A DNA stretch of 64,000 nt, from positions 65,156 through 129,155 of the forward strand of contig NZ_MU084032.1 of assembly GCF_008065375.1 (NCBI RefSeq). Reading direction: 5' to 3'. How positions within the stretch are numbered: position 1 is the stretch's first letter; each line of letters opens with the position of its first letter. The notes under the pieces are model-generated. The model saw only the letters and a list, made by a program, of their open reading frames with translations, was not told the origin of the DNA and made no database searches. This stretch comes from Nonomuraea sp. SYSU D8015 (GTDB lineage: Bacteria; Actinomycetota; Actinomycetes; Streptosporangiales; Streptosporangiaceae). A program made the translations under genes and the position numbers. Below are positions 9,648-17,539 of this stretch, piece after piece.

Positions 9648-11684
9648 TTGCGAGTCTTGGCCGTTGTTCCCGCCCGCGGAGGTTCGGCGGGCGTACCCCT
9701 GAAGAACCTCGCCCTGGTCGGGGGCGTCCCGCTGGTCACCCGCGCGGTGCGGGCCTGCCTGCGGGCCGAGCTCGTGGACCAGGTCGTGGTCAGCACCGAC
9801 CACGCCGACATCGCCGAGACCGCCCGGCAGGCCGGCGCGCTCGTGGTCGACCGGCCCGAGGAGCTGAGCGGCGCCACCGCCTCCAGCGAGTCGGCGGTTC
9901 TGCACGCGCTCGACACGCTCGGCGAGGACCCCGAGGTCGTCGTGCTCGTGCAGTGCACCAGCGCGTTCATCGACCCCGAGGACCTGTCGGCCGCCGTGCG
10001 CAAGGTGCTCGACGGCGAGGCCGACTCGGTGGTCTCCGGCCTGCCCACCCACGAGTTCCTGTGGACGGCCGCCGGCGCCGGCGTCAACCACGACCCCGCC
10101 GTCCGCCAGCGCCGCCAGGACCGCGAGGCCCAGTTCCGCGAGAACGGCGCCTTCTACGTCATGCGCACCTCCGGGCTGCGCGAGCACGGCCACCGCTTCT
10201 TCGGCAAGACCGCCGTGCAGCCGGTGCCGCCGCAGCACGCCATCGAGGTCGACAACCCCGAGGACCTGGAGCTGGTGCGGGCGCTGGCGCCCTTCATCGA
10301 CCGGCCGGAGCCGATCGACGTCGACTGCGTCATCACCGACTTCGACGGCGTGCACACCGACGACCGCGCCTACGTCGACTCCGAGGGCCGCGAGATGGTG
10401 CTGGTCAGCCGCTCGGACGGGATGGGCGTGTCGCTGCTGCGCCGCTCCGGCGTCAAGGTCCTCATCATGTCCACCGAGCACAACCCGGTCGTCGCCGCCC
10501 GCGCCCGCAAGCTGGGCGTGCCGGTGCTGCAGGGGCTGGCCGACAAGCGGACCGTGCTGCGCGACTGGCTGCGCATCGAGGGCCTGGACCCGGCCCGCGT
10601 GGCCTACATCGGCAACGACGTCAACGACCTGGGCCCGATGTCGGAGGTCGGCTGGCCCATCGCCACGCCCGACGCCCACCCCCGCGCGCGCGCCGCCGCC
10701 CGGGTGGTGCTGACCCGGCCCGGCGGGTCCGGGGCCGTGCGCGAGCTGTGCGACCGCGTCGTGGCCGCCCGGCCCGAGCCGCCGGTCACCGAGGCCAAGG
10801 TACGCCCCAGGCTGGGGCCGGTGGCGATCGGCGACGTGCTGGTCGGCGACGGCGAGCCCGTCTACGTGATCGGCGAGATCGGCATCAACCACAACGGCGA
10901 CCTCGACATCGCCCGCAAGCTCATCGACGTGGCCGCCGACGCCGGCTGCCAGGCGGTCAAGTTCCAGAAGCGCACCCCGGCGATCTGCGTGCCCGAGGAG
11001 CAGAAGGGCCAGATCCGGCAGACGCCATGGGGCGAGATGACGTACCTGGAGTACAAGGAGCGGACCGAGTTCGGCCGCGACGAGTACCGCCAGATCGCGA
11101 AATACTGCGACGAGCGCGGCATCCACTGGTTCGCCTCGCCGTGGGACGTGCCCTCCATCGAGTTCCTGGAGGAGATGGACGTCCTGGTGCACAAGGTGGC
11201 CTCGGCGAGCGTCGCCGACCACGAGCTGCTGCGGGCCCTGGCCGCCACCGGCAAGCCGATCATCCTGTCGACCGGCATGTCGACGCTGTCGGAGATCGAC
11301 GCGGCCGTGGACATCCTCGGCACCGATAGGCTGATCATGATGCACGCGACGTCCACGTACCCGCTGCCTCCGGAAGAGGCCAACCTGCGCACGATCACCA
11401 CGCTCAAGGAGCGCTACGGCGTTCCGGTCGGCTACTCCGGCCACGAGCGCGGCCTGCAGATCTCGCTGGCCGCCGTCACGCTCGGCGCCGTGTGCGTGGA
11501 GCGGCACATCACGCTCGACCGGACCATGTGGGGCTCCGACCACGCCGCCTCGCTGGAGCCGTCCGGGCTCGAGCACCTGGTGCGCGACATCCGGATCATC
11601 GAGCAGGCCATGGGCGACGGCGTCAAGCGCGTCTTCCCCGGTGAGGAGGCGCCGAAGGCGCGCCTGCGCCGGGTGACCGTCTGA
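9648..11684 (+). CDS. Trifunctional nonulosonate enzyme: CMP-synthetase, HAD phosphatase, NeuB-type synthase
   Basis: 678 residues with three fused domains. Residues 1-225 are an acylneuraminate cytidylyltransferase (VVPARGGSAGVPLKN, VVVSTDHADIAETA, RRQDREAQFRENGAFY). Residues 226-385 are a KdsC-type HAD phosphatase with the DxD pair Asp231/Asp233 (ITDFDGVHTDD), Lys in LADKRTVL and GNDVNDLGPM. Residues 400-678 are a NeuB-type PEP-condensing synthase (GEIGINHNG, AVKFQKRTP, GYSGHERGLQ, VERHITLDRTMWGSDHAASLEP). The C-terminal SAF/antifreeze domain of typical NeuB is missing. The first half is colinear with vertebrate CMAS. One oddity is Ala14 where the family has Lys (GGSK). Together the domains could turn a 6-phosphosugar plus PEP and CTP into a CMP-nonulosonate (Kdn or sialic type; inference). 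TTG 9648 follows GAGGAG by six bases. Confidence 0.9.
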   Translation: MRVLAVVPARGGSAGVPLKNLALVGGVPLVTRAVRACLRAELVDQVVVSTDHADIAETARQAGALVVDRPEELSGATASSESAVLHALDTLGEDPEVVVLVQCTSAFIDPEDLSAAVRKVLDGEADSVVSGLPTHEFLWTAAGAGVNHDPAVRQRRQDREAQFRENGAFYVMRTSGLREHGHRFFGKTAVQPVPPQHAIEVDNPEDLELVRALAPFIDRPEPIDVDCVITDFDGVHTDDRAYVDSEGREMVLVSRSDGMGVSLLRRSGVKVLIMSTEHNPVVAARARKLGVPVLQGLADKRTVLRDWLRIEGLDPARVAYIGNDVNDLGPMSEVGWPIATPDAHPRARAAARVVLTRPGGSGAVRELCDRVVAARPEPPVTEAKVRPRLGPVAIGDVLVGDGEPVYVIGEIGINHNGDLDIARKLIDVAADAGCQAVKFQKRTPAICVPEEQKGQIRQTPWGEMTYLEYKERTEFGRDEYRQIAKYCDERGIHWFASPWDVPSIEFLEEMDVLVHKVASASVADHELLRALAATGKPIILSTGMSTLSEIDAAVDILGTDRLIMMHATSTYPLPPEEANLRTITTLKERYGVPVGYSGHERGLQISLAAVTLGAVCVERHITLDRTMWGSDHAASLEPSGLEHLVRDIRIIEQAMGDGVKRVFPGEEAPKARLRRVTV

Positions 11685-11709
11685 CCGTCACCACCAGGAG
11701 AACGAACCA

Positions 11710-12690
11710 TTGATCACGCTCTCGGTCGTCGTGCCGATTCGGGACGGCGAGCGCTTCATCGCCGACGCGCTCACCTCGCTCTGCCGTAACGCGCGGCACG
11801 ACTTCGAGTTCATCGTCGTCAACGACGGGTCCGTGGACGCCACCGGGGACATCATCGACGACTTCCGCGCCGATCTCCCCGGGCTGACCGTGTTGCGCAA
11901 CGCCAGCCCCGTGGGGCTGGCCGACGCGCGCAACACGGGCCTGGCGGCGGCGTCCGGCAAGTACGTGACGTTCATGGACGGCGACGACTGGCTCGCCCCC
12001 GGCTACCTGGCCCGGCTCGTCGCGGCCATCGACGGGCTCGGCTGCGACTTCGTCCGCGTCGACCACGTACAGGTCGAGGGCCGCAAGCGCGTCGTGCACC
12101 GAGCCCCTCTGGCGCGGAGGGGCGCGGTGCTCGACCCCCGTGACGCGATCCTGCCGGCCAACGTCCGGACGATGGTGGACTACCCGTACGCGTGGGCCGG
12201 GGTCTACCGGCGCTCGCTGGGGGATCTGCTGCACTTCCCCGGCTCGCTGCACACCGCCGAGGACCGACCGTGGATCTGGCGGCTGCACCGCGAGGCCGCC
12301 ACGTTCGCCGCCGTGTCGCTGGCCGGGGTGTTCTACCGGCGCCAGGTGTCGGGGTCGCTCACCCAGGTCGGCGACGAGCGCCAGCTGCACTTCTTCGACG
12401 CCTTCGAGCTGGTGTTCAAGGACCTGGAGCCGAAGTTCATGCCGAAGGCGGTGCGCAACTTCTGCGCGCTGCTGGCCCACCACCTGGAGATCGCCGACCG
12501 GTTCACGCCCGCGCTGCGCGCCCGCTTCGAGGAGCGCGGCGCACAGATGGTGCGCTCGCTGCCGCTGGAGGTGGTGTCGGAGGCGGTGGCGCGGATGTCC
12601 GTCGAGCGGGAGACCACGCTGCGCGGCCTCGTGCCCGACCTGCCGCCCAGCTCGCACATCCGGGTCCGCCGCGACAAGGAGGAGTCATGA
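11710..12690 (+). CDS. Family 2 glycosyltransferase
   Basis: 326 residues. The GT-A fold opens ITLSVVVPIRDGERFIADAL, followed by FIVVNDGSVDATG and GLADARNTGLAAASGKYVTFMDGDDWLAP, with the metal-binding DGDD near residue 91. The C-terminal half (EDRPWIWRLHREAA, FYRRQVSGSLTQ) matches actinobacterial GT2 enzymes of cell-wall and capsule loci. No membrane helices, so cytoplasmic or peripheral. The start is TTG 11710 behind AGGAG. It lies 25 bases after the trifunctional enzyme and is linked by a 29-codon reading frame to the polysialyltransferase-like gene, so it belongs to the same operon. It probably adds a sugar or polyol-phosphate-linked residue of the glycan; the donor is unknown. Confidence 0.88.
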   Translation: MITLSVVVPIRDGERFIADALTSLCRNARHDFEFIVVNDGSVDATGDIIDDFRADLPGLTVLRNASPVGLADARNTGLAAASGKYVTFMDGDDWLAPGYLARLVAAIDGLGCDFVRVDHVQVEGRKRVVHRAPLARRGAVLDPRDAILPANVRTMVDYPYAWAGVYRRSLGDLLHFPGSLHTAEDRPWIWRLHREAATFAAVSLAGVFYRRQVSGSLTQVGDERQLHFFDAFELVFKDLEPKFMPKAVRNFCALLAHHLEIADRFTPALRARFEERGAQMVRSLPLEVVSEAVARMSVERETTLRGLVPDLPPSSHIRVRRDKEES

Positions 12691-12776
12691 CCTCCCCGGT
12701 CGGCGGCGCTGAGCCGGGCCTCGTTCCGTCCCCGGAGTCGCGACGCGGGGCCCGCACGCTCAAGGAGGTTCGATGA
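12687..12776 (+). CDS. 29-codon linking reading frame, possible coupling peptide
   Basis: A tiny frame fills the gap between the GT2 gene and the polysialyltransferase-like gene. Its ATG (12687) overlaps the GT2 stop as ATGA behind an AAGGAGGAG ribosome site, and its TGA (12774-12776) overlaps the next ATG as ATGA. The predicted peptide begins MTSPVGGAEPG and ends RTLKEVR. It could keep ribosomes running to couple translation of the two enzymes. Expression is not proven; the downstream gene also has its own AAGGAGG at 12762-12768. Confidence 0.4.
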   Translation: MTSPVGGAEPGLVPSPESRRGARTLKEVR

Positions 12777-14008
12777 AGGTCTTCTACGCCTCGACCTTGT
12801 TCGGGGCGATGTCGCTGGCCGCCGCGATCGACGACGGCCGCTTCGGCGACGGGCGCCGCGTCCTGATCGTGTCGAACAACGCGGCCGTCCCCGAGGTGTC
12901 GATGCCGCTCGACAAGGCGCCCGGCTTCGCGGTGCTGCGCTCGCGCTTCGACGAGATCCACTCGTGGAACGACCTCATCGCGCCGCTCCACCCGTCGGAC
13001 TGGAAGGCACGCGTCATCGAGGTGCCGATGATGGAGCGGCTGCTGCGCTCCCATTGGGGGCTGGACGGCGTCGAGGAGCTGGTGCTGGAGTCGATCGCGG
13101 TGGCGCCGGCGCGGACGATCGCGGGGCTGGTGCGCGACTGCCCGATCACGGTCTACTCCGACGGGCTGATGAGCTACGGCCCGACCCGCGACCCGCTGCC
13201 GGCCGAGATCTTCCGCCGCATCGGCCGGCTCATCCACCTCGACCTGGTACCCGGTCTGACGCCGCTGCTGCTCAGCGAGTACGGCGTCGCGCCCGAGATC
13301 CTGCCCGGCGAGCGCTTCCTGTCGATCGTCGCCGAGGTGACCTCCACCGCCCCCGACATGCTGGCCGGTCAGGCCGTCATCCTCGGCCAGTACCTGTCGG
13401 CGTTGGAGATCGTCACGGCCGAGGAGGAGGCGGAGCTGCACGAGACCATGCTCAAGGCGCTGGTCGCGCGCGGCTACACCAACGTCGTGTTCAAGCCGCA
13501 CCCGGCCGCCGGGCGCCGTCACGCCCAGCTCATGCGGGCCGCGGCCGAGCCCCTGGGGGTGCGGCTGTCGGTGGCCGGGGAGAACGTGCCGGCCGAGGTG
13601 TGCTTCGCCGCGCTGCGGCCCGAGCTGGTGGTCGGATGCTTCTCCACCGGGCTGATGACCGCCCAGCGGTATTTCGGGCTCCAGGTGGCCTCGTACGGCA
13701 CGCGGCTGGTGCTCGACCGGCTCGCGCCGTACGAGAACAGCAACCGGATCCCGGTCACGATCGTGGACGCGCTGCTGCCCCGGTTGTCGGCGGACGGGCG
13801 CATCGACCCGCCGCCGGCCGTGGACCTGCAGGCGCTGGTGCGCGCGGTCGGCTACTGCATGCAGGCCGAGACCTATCCCGACCTGCGGCCGGCGAGCATC
13901 GAGTTCGACGCGCGCTACTTCAAGCGCAAGCGCCTGGAGACCCTGGGCCTGGTGCCCAAGCCCACCGCGCTGACCCGGCTGCGCCGCAAGATCAGGTCGG
14001 CCATCTAG
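12773..14008 (+). CDS. Polysialyltransferase-like glycosyltransferase
   Basis: 411 residues, GT-B fold, of the bacterial alpha-2,8-polysialyltransferase-like family (PF07388 type). The three hallmark motifs are visible: a D/E-D/E-G-like motif in VYSDGLMSYG (about residue 126), the HP motif FKPHPAAGR (about 242) that contacts the CMP-sugar donor, and the serine motif CFSTGLMTA (about 287). There is no signal peptide or transmembrane helix. It would transfer nonulosonic acid from the CMP donor made by the 9648-11684 protein onto a growing chain. Start ATG 12773 has AAGGAGG five bases upstream. A strong hairpin (14009-14064) ends the operon. Linkage and acceptor are unknown. Confidence 0.85.
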   Translation: MKVFYASTLFGAMSLAAAIDDGRFGDGRRVLIVSNNAAVPEVSMPLDKAPGFAVLRSRFDEIHSWNDLIAPLHPSDWKARVIEVPMMERLLRSHWGLDGVEELVLESIAVAPARTIAGLVRDCPITVYSDGLMSYGPTRDPLPAEIFRRIGRLIHLDLVPGLTPLLLSEYGVAPEILPGERFLSIVAEVTSTAPDMLAGQAVILGQYLSALEIVTAEEEAELHETMLKALVARGYTNVVFKPHPAAGRRHAQLMRAAAEPLGVRLSVAGENVPAEVCFAALRPELVVGCFSTGLMTAQRYFGLQVASYGTRLVLDRLAPYENSNRIPVTIVDALLPRLSADGRIDPPPAVDLQALVRAVGYCMQAETYPDLRPASIEFDARYFKRKRLETLGLVPKPTALTRLRRKIRSAI

Positions 14009-14064
14009 CCGCACCCGCCGATCGGGGCTCTCGGCTTCTCCCGAGGGCCCCGATCGGCGTGCGG
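14009..14064 (+). terminator. Very strong hairpin terminator after the polysialyltransferase-like gene
   Basis: The stem GCCGATCGGGGCTCTCGG (14017-14034) pairs with 14041-14058 with one mismatch. It is extended by CCGCAC (14009-14014) pairing with GTGCGG (14059-14064). There is no U-run, as is common in actinobacteria. It begins immediately after the stop. Confidence 0.8.
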
Positions 14065-14470
14065 GGCACATGGGCGTCGCCACCGCCCGCTGTGTGAGCC
14101 GTCAGACCATCCGCTCGACCCGGACGACGTCCCGCCGCTCGGACGAGCCACGCGGCCGGCCCGCCCACCCTGCGGACGCGCACCCGCGAACCTGGGCCGA
14201 CGGCTGTGCCCCGGCGGCGACCAGCGCGGCTGTCCGCTCGGACGGGCCGGCCCGCGGCTCGTTCGTCCGGGCCGGTGTCTGGCTCGCTGAGGCGAGTCTC
14301 CTCGCCGCCCGCCGGCCCGGCGCGATGTCCCAACCCACGACCCCTGTCCGTGTCCCGCACGGTCTCCGGGGCGCGCCTCACCCCTCTCCCGGGGAGGGAC
14401 CTCCACGGAGGGCGAGCGGAATGCGGCACGGCGGCCGGCCGCCGCACGCCGGCGTGCGGGTGGGCGGGGA
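14065..14470. other. Gap with no supported gene
   Basis: About 400 bases between the terminator and the convergent glycosyltransferase stop. All frames here translate to Arg/Pro/Ala/Gly-rich sequence without family features, and base periodicity differs from neighbouring genes. I see no tRNA, repeat or promoter. It may be a decayed gene or spacer. Confidence 0.5.
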
Positions 14471-15649
14471 TCAGGTGAGGGCTTTGAGGTAGCGGCGCAT
14501 GCGGCGCTTGGCCCTGTAGCCGGCCTGCAGCATCGTCGGCGGCACCTCCACCCGCAGCCGGGCCCGGCGCCGCGCGGCCGCGTGCTCGGGCCCGTCGAGC
14601 AGCGACTTGGCGGGCACCCGGGGCCGGGAGATCACCAGCCCGGTCAGCAGCCCCGCCCAGTCGTTCCGCTCCACCGGGTGGAAGTAGTTGGCCGCGCACC
14701 ACACCGCCGAAGCCGTGCGGAAGTCGCCCTCGGCCAGCTCCTCGATCGTGCCGAGCAGGTCGCTGCCCTCGAACACCAGGTTGATCATCTCGGCGCTCAC
14801 GCCGAAGTCGCTCAGCACCAGCGACGGCACGTCGAGCGCGATGGCCTCCAGCGCCGCCGTCGAGCTGACCGTGACGAACCCGGCCGCCCGCGTCAGCTGG
14901 TCGTGCATCGACCCCGCCGCGAACGTCAGCCGCCCCGGCTCCCCCATCTCCCGCCACAGCCGCTGGTAGTGGTGGCGCTCGTTGTGGGTCTGCCGCTCGT
15001 CCTCCAGCGCCCGCAGCTTGACCACCACGTCGAGGTCCGGCCGCCGCCCGGCGAGCTCGGCCAGCGCCCGCAGGATCGCCTCGCGCTCCTCCCGCTCGCG
15101 CGGCACCTTGGCCTGGGTGGCGAAGACGACCCGGTTCCCGCCCCGGGAGGCGGCCTCGAAGCGCAGGAACGGCAGCCTCGCCAGGCCCACCGCCCCTCCC
15201 CCGCCGAGCCGGCGGGCGATCATGGAGAACTCCTCCACCTCGCGCTCGCTGTGCACCACGAACAGATCACAGCCGCTGCGGAACAGCCACGCCTTCTCGG
15301 TCGCGGGCACCGAGATGCCCGGCAGCCCGCTCACGAACACCGGCCGCGGCCGCAGATCGCCCAGCACCTCGGCCACCAGCACGTCCACGACCGGGCCCGT
15401 GCAGGCCACGAGGATCACGTCGGGCTGCATGCGCTCGGCCGTGCGCCGTACCGACCGGGCCGACAGCACCGGCGGCGCCTCACGCCCGCCGACGCGCCCA
15501 CTCACTGCGGCGGCGATCTGCTCGGGCGAGGGCGCGATCGGCGTGCGCACCACGACCAGATCCGTCACGCAGCCCTCGGGCAGATCGGCCAGCAGGCAGG
15601 CCGCCCACTTCAGGTACGAGTCGGAGTCGGCGACCGCCAACACTTTCAA
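14471..15649 (-). CDS. Putative GT-B glycosyltransferase (DUF6716-like) of the nonulosonate locus
   Basis: 392 residues starting MKVLAVADSDSYLKW. The N-terminal Rossmann half contains VVRTPIAP and LVACTGPVVD; the C-terminal half has FATQAKVPREREER, a Lys-rich VVVKLR, and the serine motif FVTVSSTAALEAIALDVPSLVLSDFG, as in polysialyltransferase-type GT-B enzymes. A basic C-terminus (RAKRRMRRYLKAL) suggests membrane association. TTG 15649 is chosen over GTG 15703. TTG overlaps the upstream stop (TTGA), has GGAG seven bases before it, and removes a 54-base overlap. It is coupled to the 15646-16590 gene and convergent with the synthesis operon. Donor unknown; a nonulosonate or glycerol/ribitol-type acceptor role is inferred from context. 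Confidence 0.75.
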   Translation of the reverse strand: MKVLAVADSDSYLKWAACLLADLPEGCVTDLVVVRTPIAPSPEQIAAAVSGRVGGREAPPVLSARSVRRTAERMQPDVILVACTGPVVDVLVAEVLGDLRPRPVFVSGLPGISVPATEKAWLFRSGCDLFVVHSEREVEEFSMIARRLGGGGAVGLARLPFLRFEAASRGGNRVVFATQAKVPREREEREAILRALAELAGRRPDLDVVVKLRALEDERQTHNERHHYQRLWREMGEPGRLTFAAGSMHDQLTRAAGFVTVSSTAALEAIALDVPSLVLSDFGVSAEMINLVFEGSDLLGTIEELAEGDFRTASAVWCAANYFHPVERNDWAGLLTGLVISRPRVPAKSLLDGPEHAAARRRARLRVEVPPTMLQAGYRAKRRMRRYLKALT

Positions 15650-16590
15650 CCGGACACTCCAGTCAGATGCGAGCGAAGGGCGGGAGCCGCCCTGCTGGTC
15701 CACCAGTCATCAGGAACGTCCACGGGTTCGACGGCGACGCCGCGCGGGCTGAGCAGCACCCGCAGCGAGGTGATCGCGGTCGAGGGGAGGCTGAGCACGC
15801 GCTGGCTCGGGTCCAGGCCGCGCAGCGTCAGCTCGGCGGGGACGCCGGCGTCGTGGACGGTGATGCCGGGGCGCTCCCGGATCAGCGCCACGTCCACGGG
15901 GTCCTCGCGGCGGTGGGGGTAGTAGGCGACCGGCTCCTTCGAGGCCAGGTCGGTCAGCCACGTCAGGTAGCGGTCGCGGTGGACCAGGCCGTTCCTGACC
16001 AGCGAGGTGCCCAGAACGACGGTGCGCTCGGCGGGGCCCTCGGCGCTGGGCGGCTGGGCGCGCAGCCAGGCGAAGTCGTGGCGGACGAGGTGGACGCCGG
16101 CGCGGCGGACGGCCTCCTCCAGCTTCTCGTCCACGTCGAGCGCGGTGAAGACGGAGACGTTGCTCAGACGCAGCCGCAGCGCGGCCGCCAGGCCGAGCGC
16201 GGCCCGCAGCTTGGTGGGCTGCGCGCGGGCCCGCAGCAGCGGCCGGAACGGCCCCGCCGCAAGCAGCTCGAGCAGCCGGATCGTGGCCAGCCCGTCGTCG
16301 ACGATGACGATGCGGCCGGGGTTGGAGATCAGCCAGCGCAACTGCACCTTGCCGGAGAAGGCGTCGCCCACGGCCTGCACCCGGCGGGGCATGCGCTCGC
16401 GCGGCTCGGCCAGCTCCAGGCCGTCGGGCAGCCCGAGGGAGCGCAGTTCCCTGCGCGTGGCCTTCAGCGGCCGCAGGCCCGCTCGCGGTACTACGGCCGT
16501 CGCGGGCCCCAGGAGCCCGGCGTGGTGGGCCTCGACGGCGCACAGCATCTGGAGCGGGGACTCCACCCAGGCCGACGCCTGTTCGACCAC
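15646..16590 (-). CDS. GT52/polysialyltransferase-like glycosyltransferase
   Basis: 314 residues starting at GTG 16590 behind GGGAGG. The opening ASAWVESPLQMLCAVEAH is typical of family GT52 and related sialyltransferases. Further marks are the D/E-D/E-G motif IVIVDDGLATI (about 94), an HP-like motif YYPHRRED (about 222) and the serine motif LSLPSTAITSL (about 266), the trio shared by GT38/GT52-type sialyltransferases. No signal peptide; cytoplasmic. It is the first gene of a two-gene minus-strand operon (stop overlaps the next start as TTGA), facing the synthesis operon. It probably uses the same CMP-nonulosonate donor; linkage and acceptor are not deducible. Confidence 0.75.
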   Translation of the reverse strand: MVEQASAWVESPLQMLCAVEAHHAGLLGPATAVVPRAGLRPLKATRRELRSLGLPDGLELAEPRERMPRRVQAVGDAFSGKVQLRWLISNPGRIVIVDDGLATIRLLELLAAGPFRPLLRARAQPTKLRAALGLAAALRLRLSNVSVFTALDVDEKLEEAVRRAGVHLVRHDFAWLRAQPPSAEGPAERTVVLGTSLVRNGLVHRDRYLTWLTDLASKEPVAYYPHRREDPVDVALIRERPGITVHDAGVPAELTLRGLDPSQRVLSLPSTAITSLRVLLSPRGVAVEPVDVPDDWWTSRAAPALRSHLTGVSG

Positions 16591-16679
16591 TCGTTGCCCT
16601 CCCAGCCGGGTGATGGCCCGTTCATGACCGCTCTAAGTTAGCCCTGCCGCCTTAAGCCGCCTGGAACGCAACGTGAACA

Positions 16680-17510
16680 ATGGAGGCTATGAACTCGCTC
16701 ATGCTCAACACCGACGGCGTGCAGATCCCGCAGCTCGGGTTCGGCGTCTGGCAGATCCCGAACGACCAGGCCGAGCAGGCCGTGCGGACCGCCTTCGAGG
16801 TCGGCTACCGGCACATCGACACCGCCGCCGCGTACGGCAACGAGGAGGGCGTGGGCCGCGCCGTGCGCTCCGCCGGGCTGCCGCGCGAGAAGGTGTTCGT
16901 CACCACCAAGCTGTGGAACGGCGACCACGGCCGCGCCGAGCAGGCCTTCGACGAGAGCCTGGCCCGGCTCGGGCTCGACTACGTCGACCTGTTCCTCATC
17001 CACTGGCCGGTCCCCAGGCAGGACAAGTACGTGCAGGCCTGGAAGGCCCTCGAGAAGATCTACCGTGACGGGCGGGCCAAGGCCATCGGGACCTCCAACT
17101 TCACCGTGCAGACCCTCACCCGGCTGATGGACGAGACCGACATCACGCCCTCCATCAACCAGATCGAGCTCCACCCCTACCTCCAGCAGCGCGAGATGCG
17201 GGCCTTCCACGAGGCCAACGGCATCCTGACCGAGGCGTGGAGCCCGCTCGGCCAGGGCAAGGGCCTGCTGGACGACCCGGCGCTGCGCGTGCTGTCCGAC
17301 AAGTACGGCAAGACGCCCGCCCAGATCGTGCTCCGCTGGCACCTGCAGCTCGGCAACGTCGTCATCCCCAAGTCCGCGACCCCCTCGCGGATCGCCGAGA
17401 ACTTCAAGGTGTTCGACTTCATCCTCGACACCGAGGACATGGCCGCGATCGGCGCCCTCAACCAGGGCAAGCGCATCGGACCCGACCCCGACACCTTCAA
17501 CATGACCTGA
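16680..17510 (+). CDS. Aldo/keto reductase
   Basis: About 276 residues of the AKR5-type group (2,5-diketo-D-gluconate reductase-like). The opening GVQIPQLGFGVWQIPN is followed by the catalytic tetrad context: Asp in HIDTAAAYGNE with Tyr, Lys in VTTKLWN, and His in FLIHWPVP. NADPH-binding motifs are IVLRWHLQLGNVVIPKSATPSRIAENF. It reduces aldehydes or ketones with NADPH; the substrate is not deducible. Three in-frame ATGs (16680, 16689, 16701) are possible; the family start fits 16701 best, but GGAGG at 16683 is 13 bases away, so the longest form is given. The next gene starts 20 bases after its stop. Confidence 0.92.
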   Translation: MEAMNSLMLNTDGVQIPQLGFGVWQIPNDQAEQAVRTAFEVGYRHIDTAAAYGNEEGVGRAVRSAGLPREKVFVTTKLWNGDHGRAEQAFDESLARLGLDYVDLFLIHWPVPRQDKYVQAWKALEKIYRDGRAKAIGTSNFTVQTLTRLMDETDITPSINQIELHPYLQQREMRAFHEANGILTEAWSPLGQGKGLLDDPALRVLSDKYGKTPAQIVLRWHLQLGNVVIPKSATPSRIAENFKVFDFILDTEDMAAIGALNQGKRIGPDPDTFNMT

Positions 17511-17516
17511 TACCTC

Positions 17517-17539
17517 TACGATCTCGCCTTGTGCGAGAT
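17517..17539 (+). promoter_or_regulatory. Possible leaderless promoter and hairpin over the Gfo/Idh start
   Basis: TACGAT at 17517-17522 sits 8 bases before the GTG start and could be a -10 element of a leaderless transcript. A perfect 7-base inverted repeat, ATCTCGC (17521-17527) and GCGAGAT (17533-17539) with a 5-base loop, spans the start codon at 17531. It could be an operator or an RNA hairpin that hides the start. Inferred from sequence only. Confidence 0.35.
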
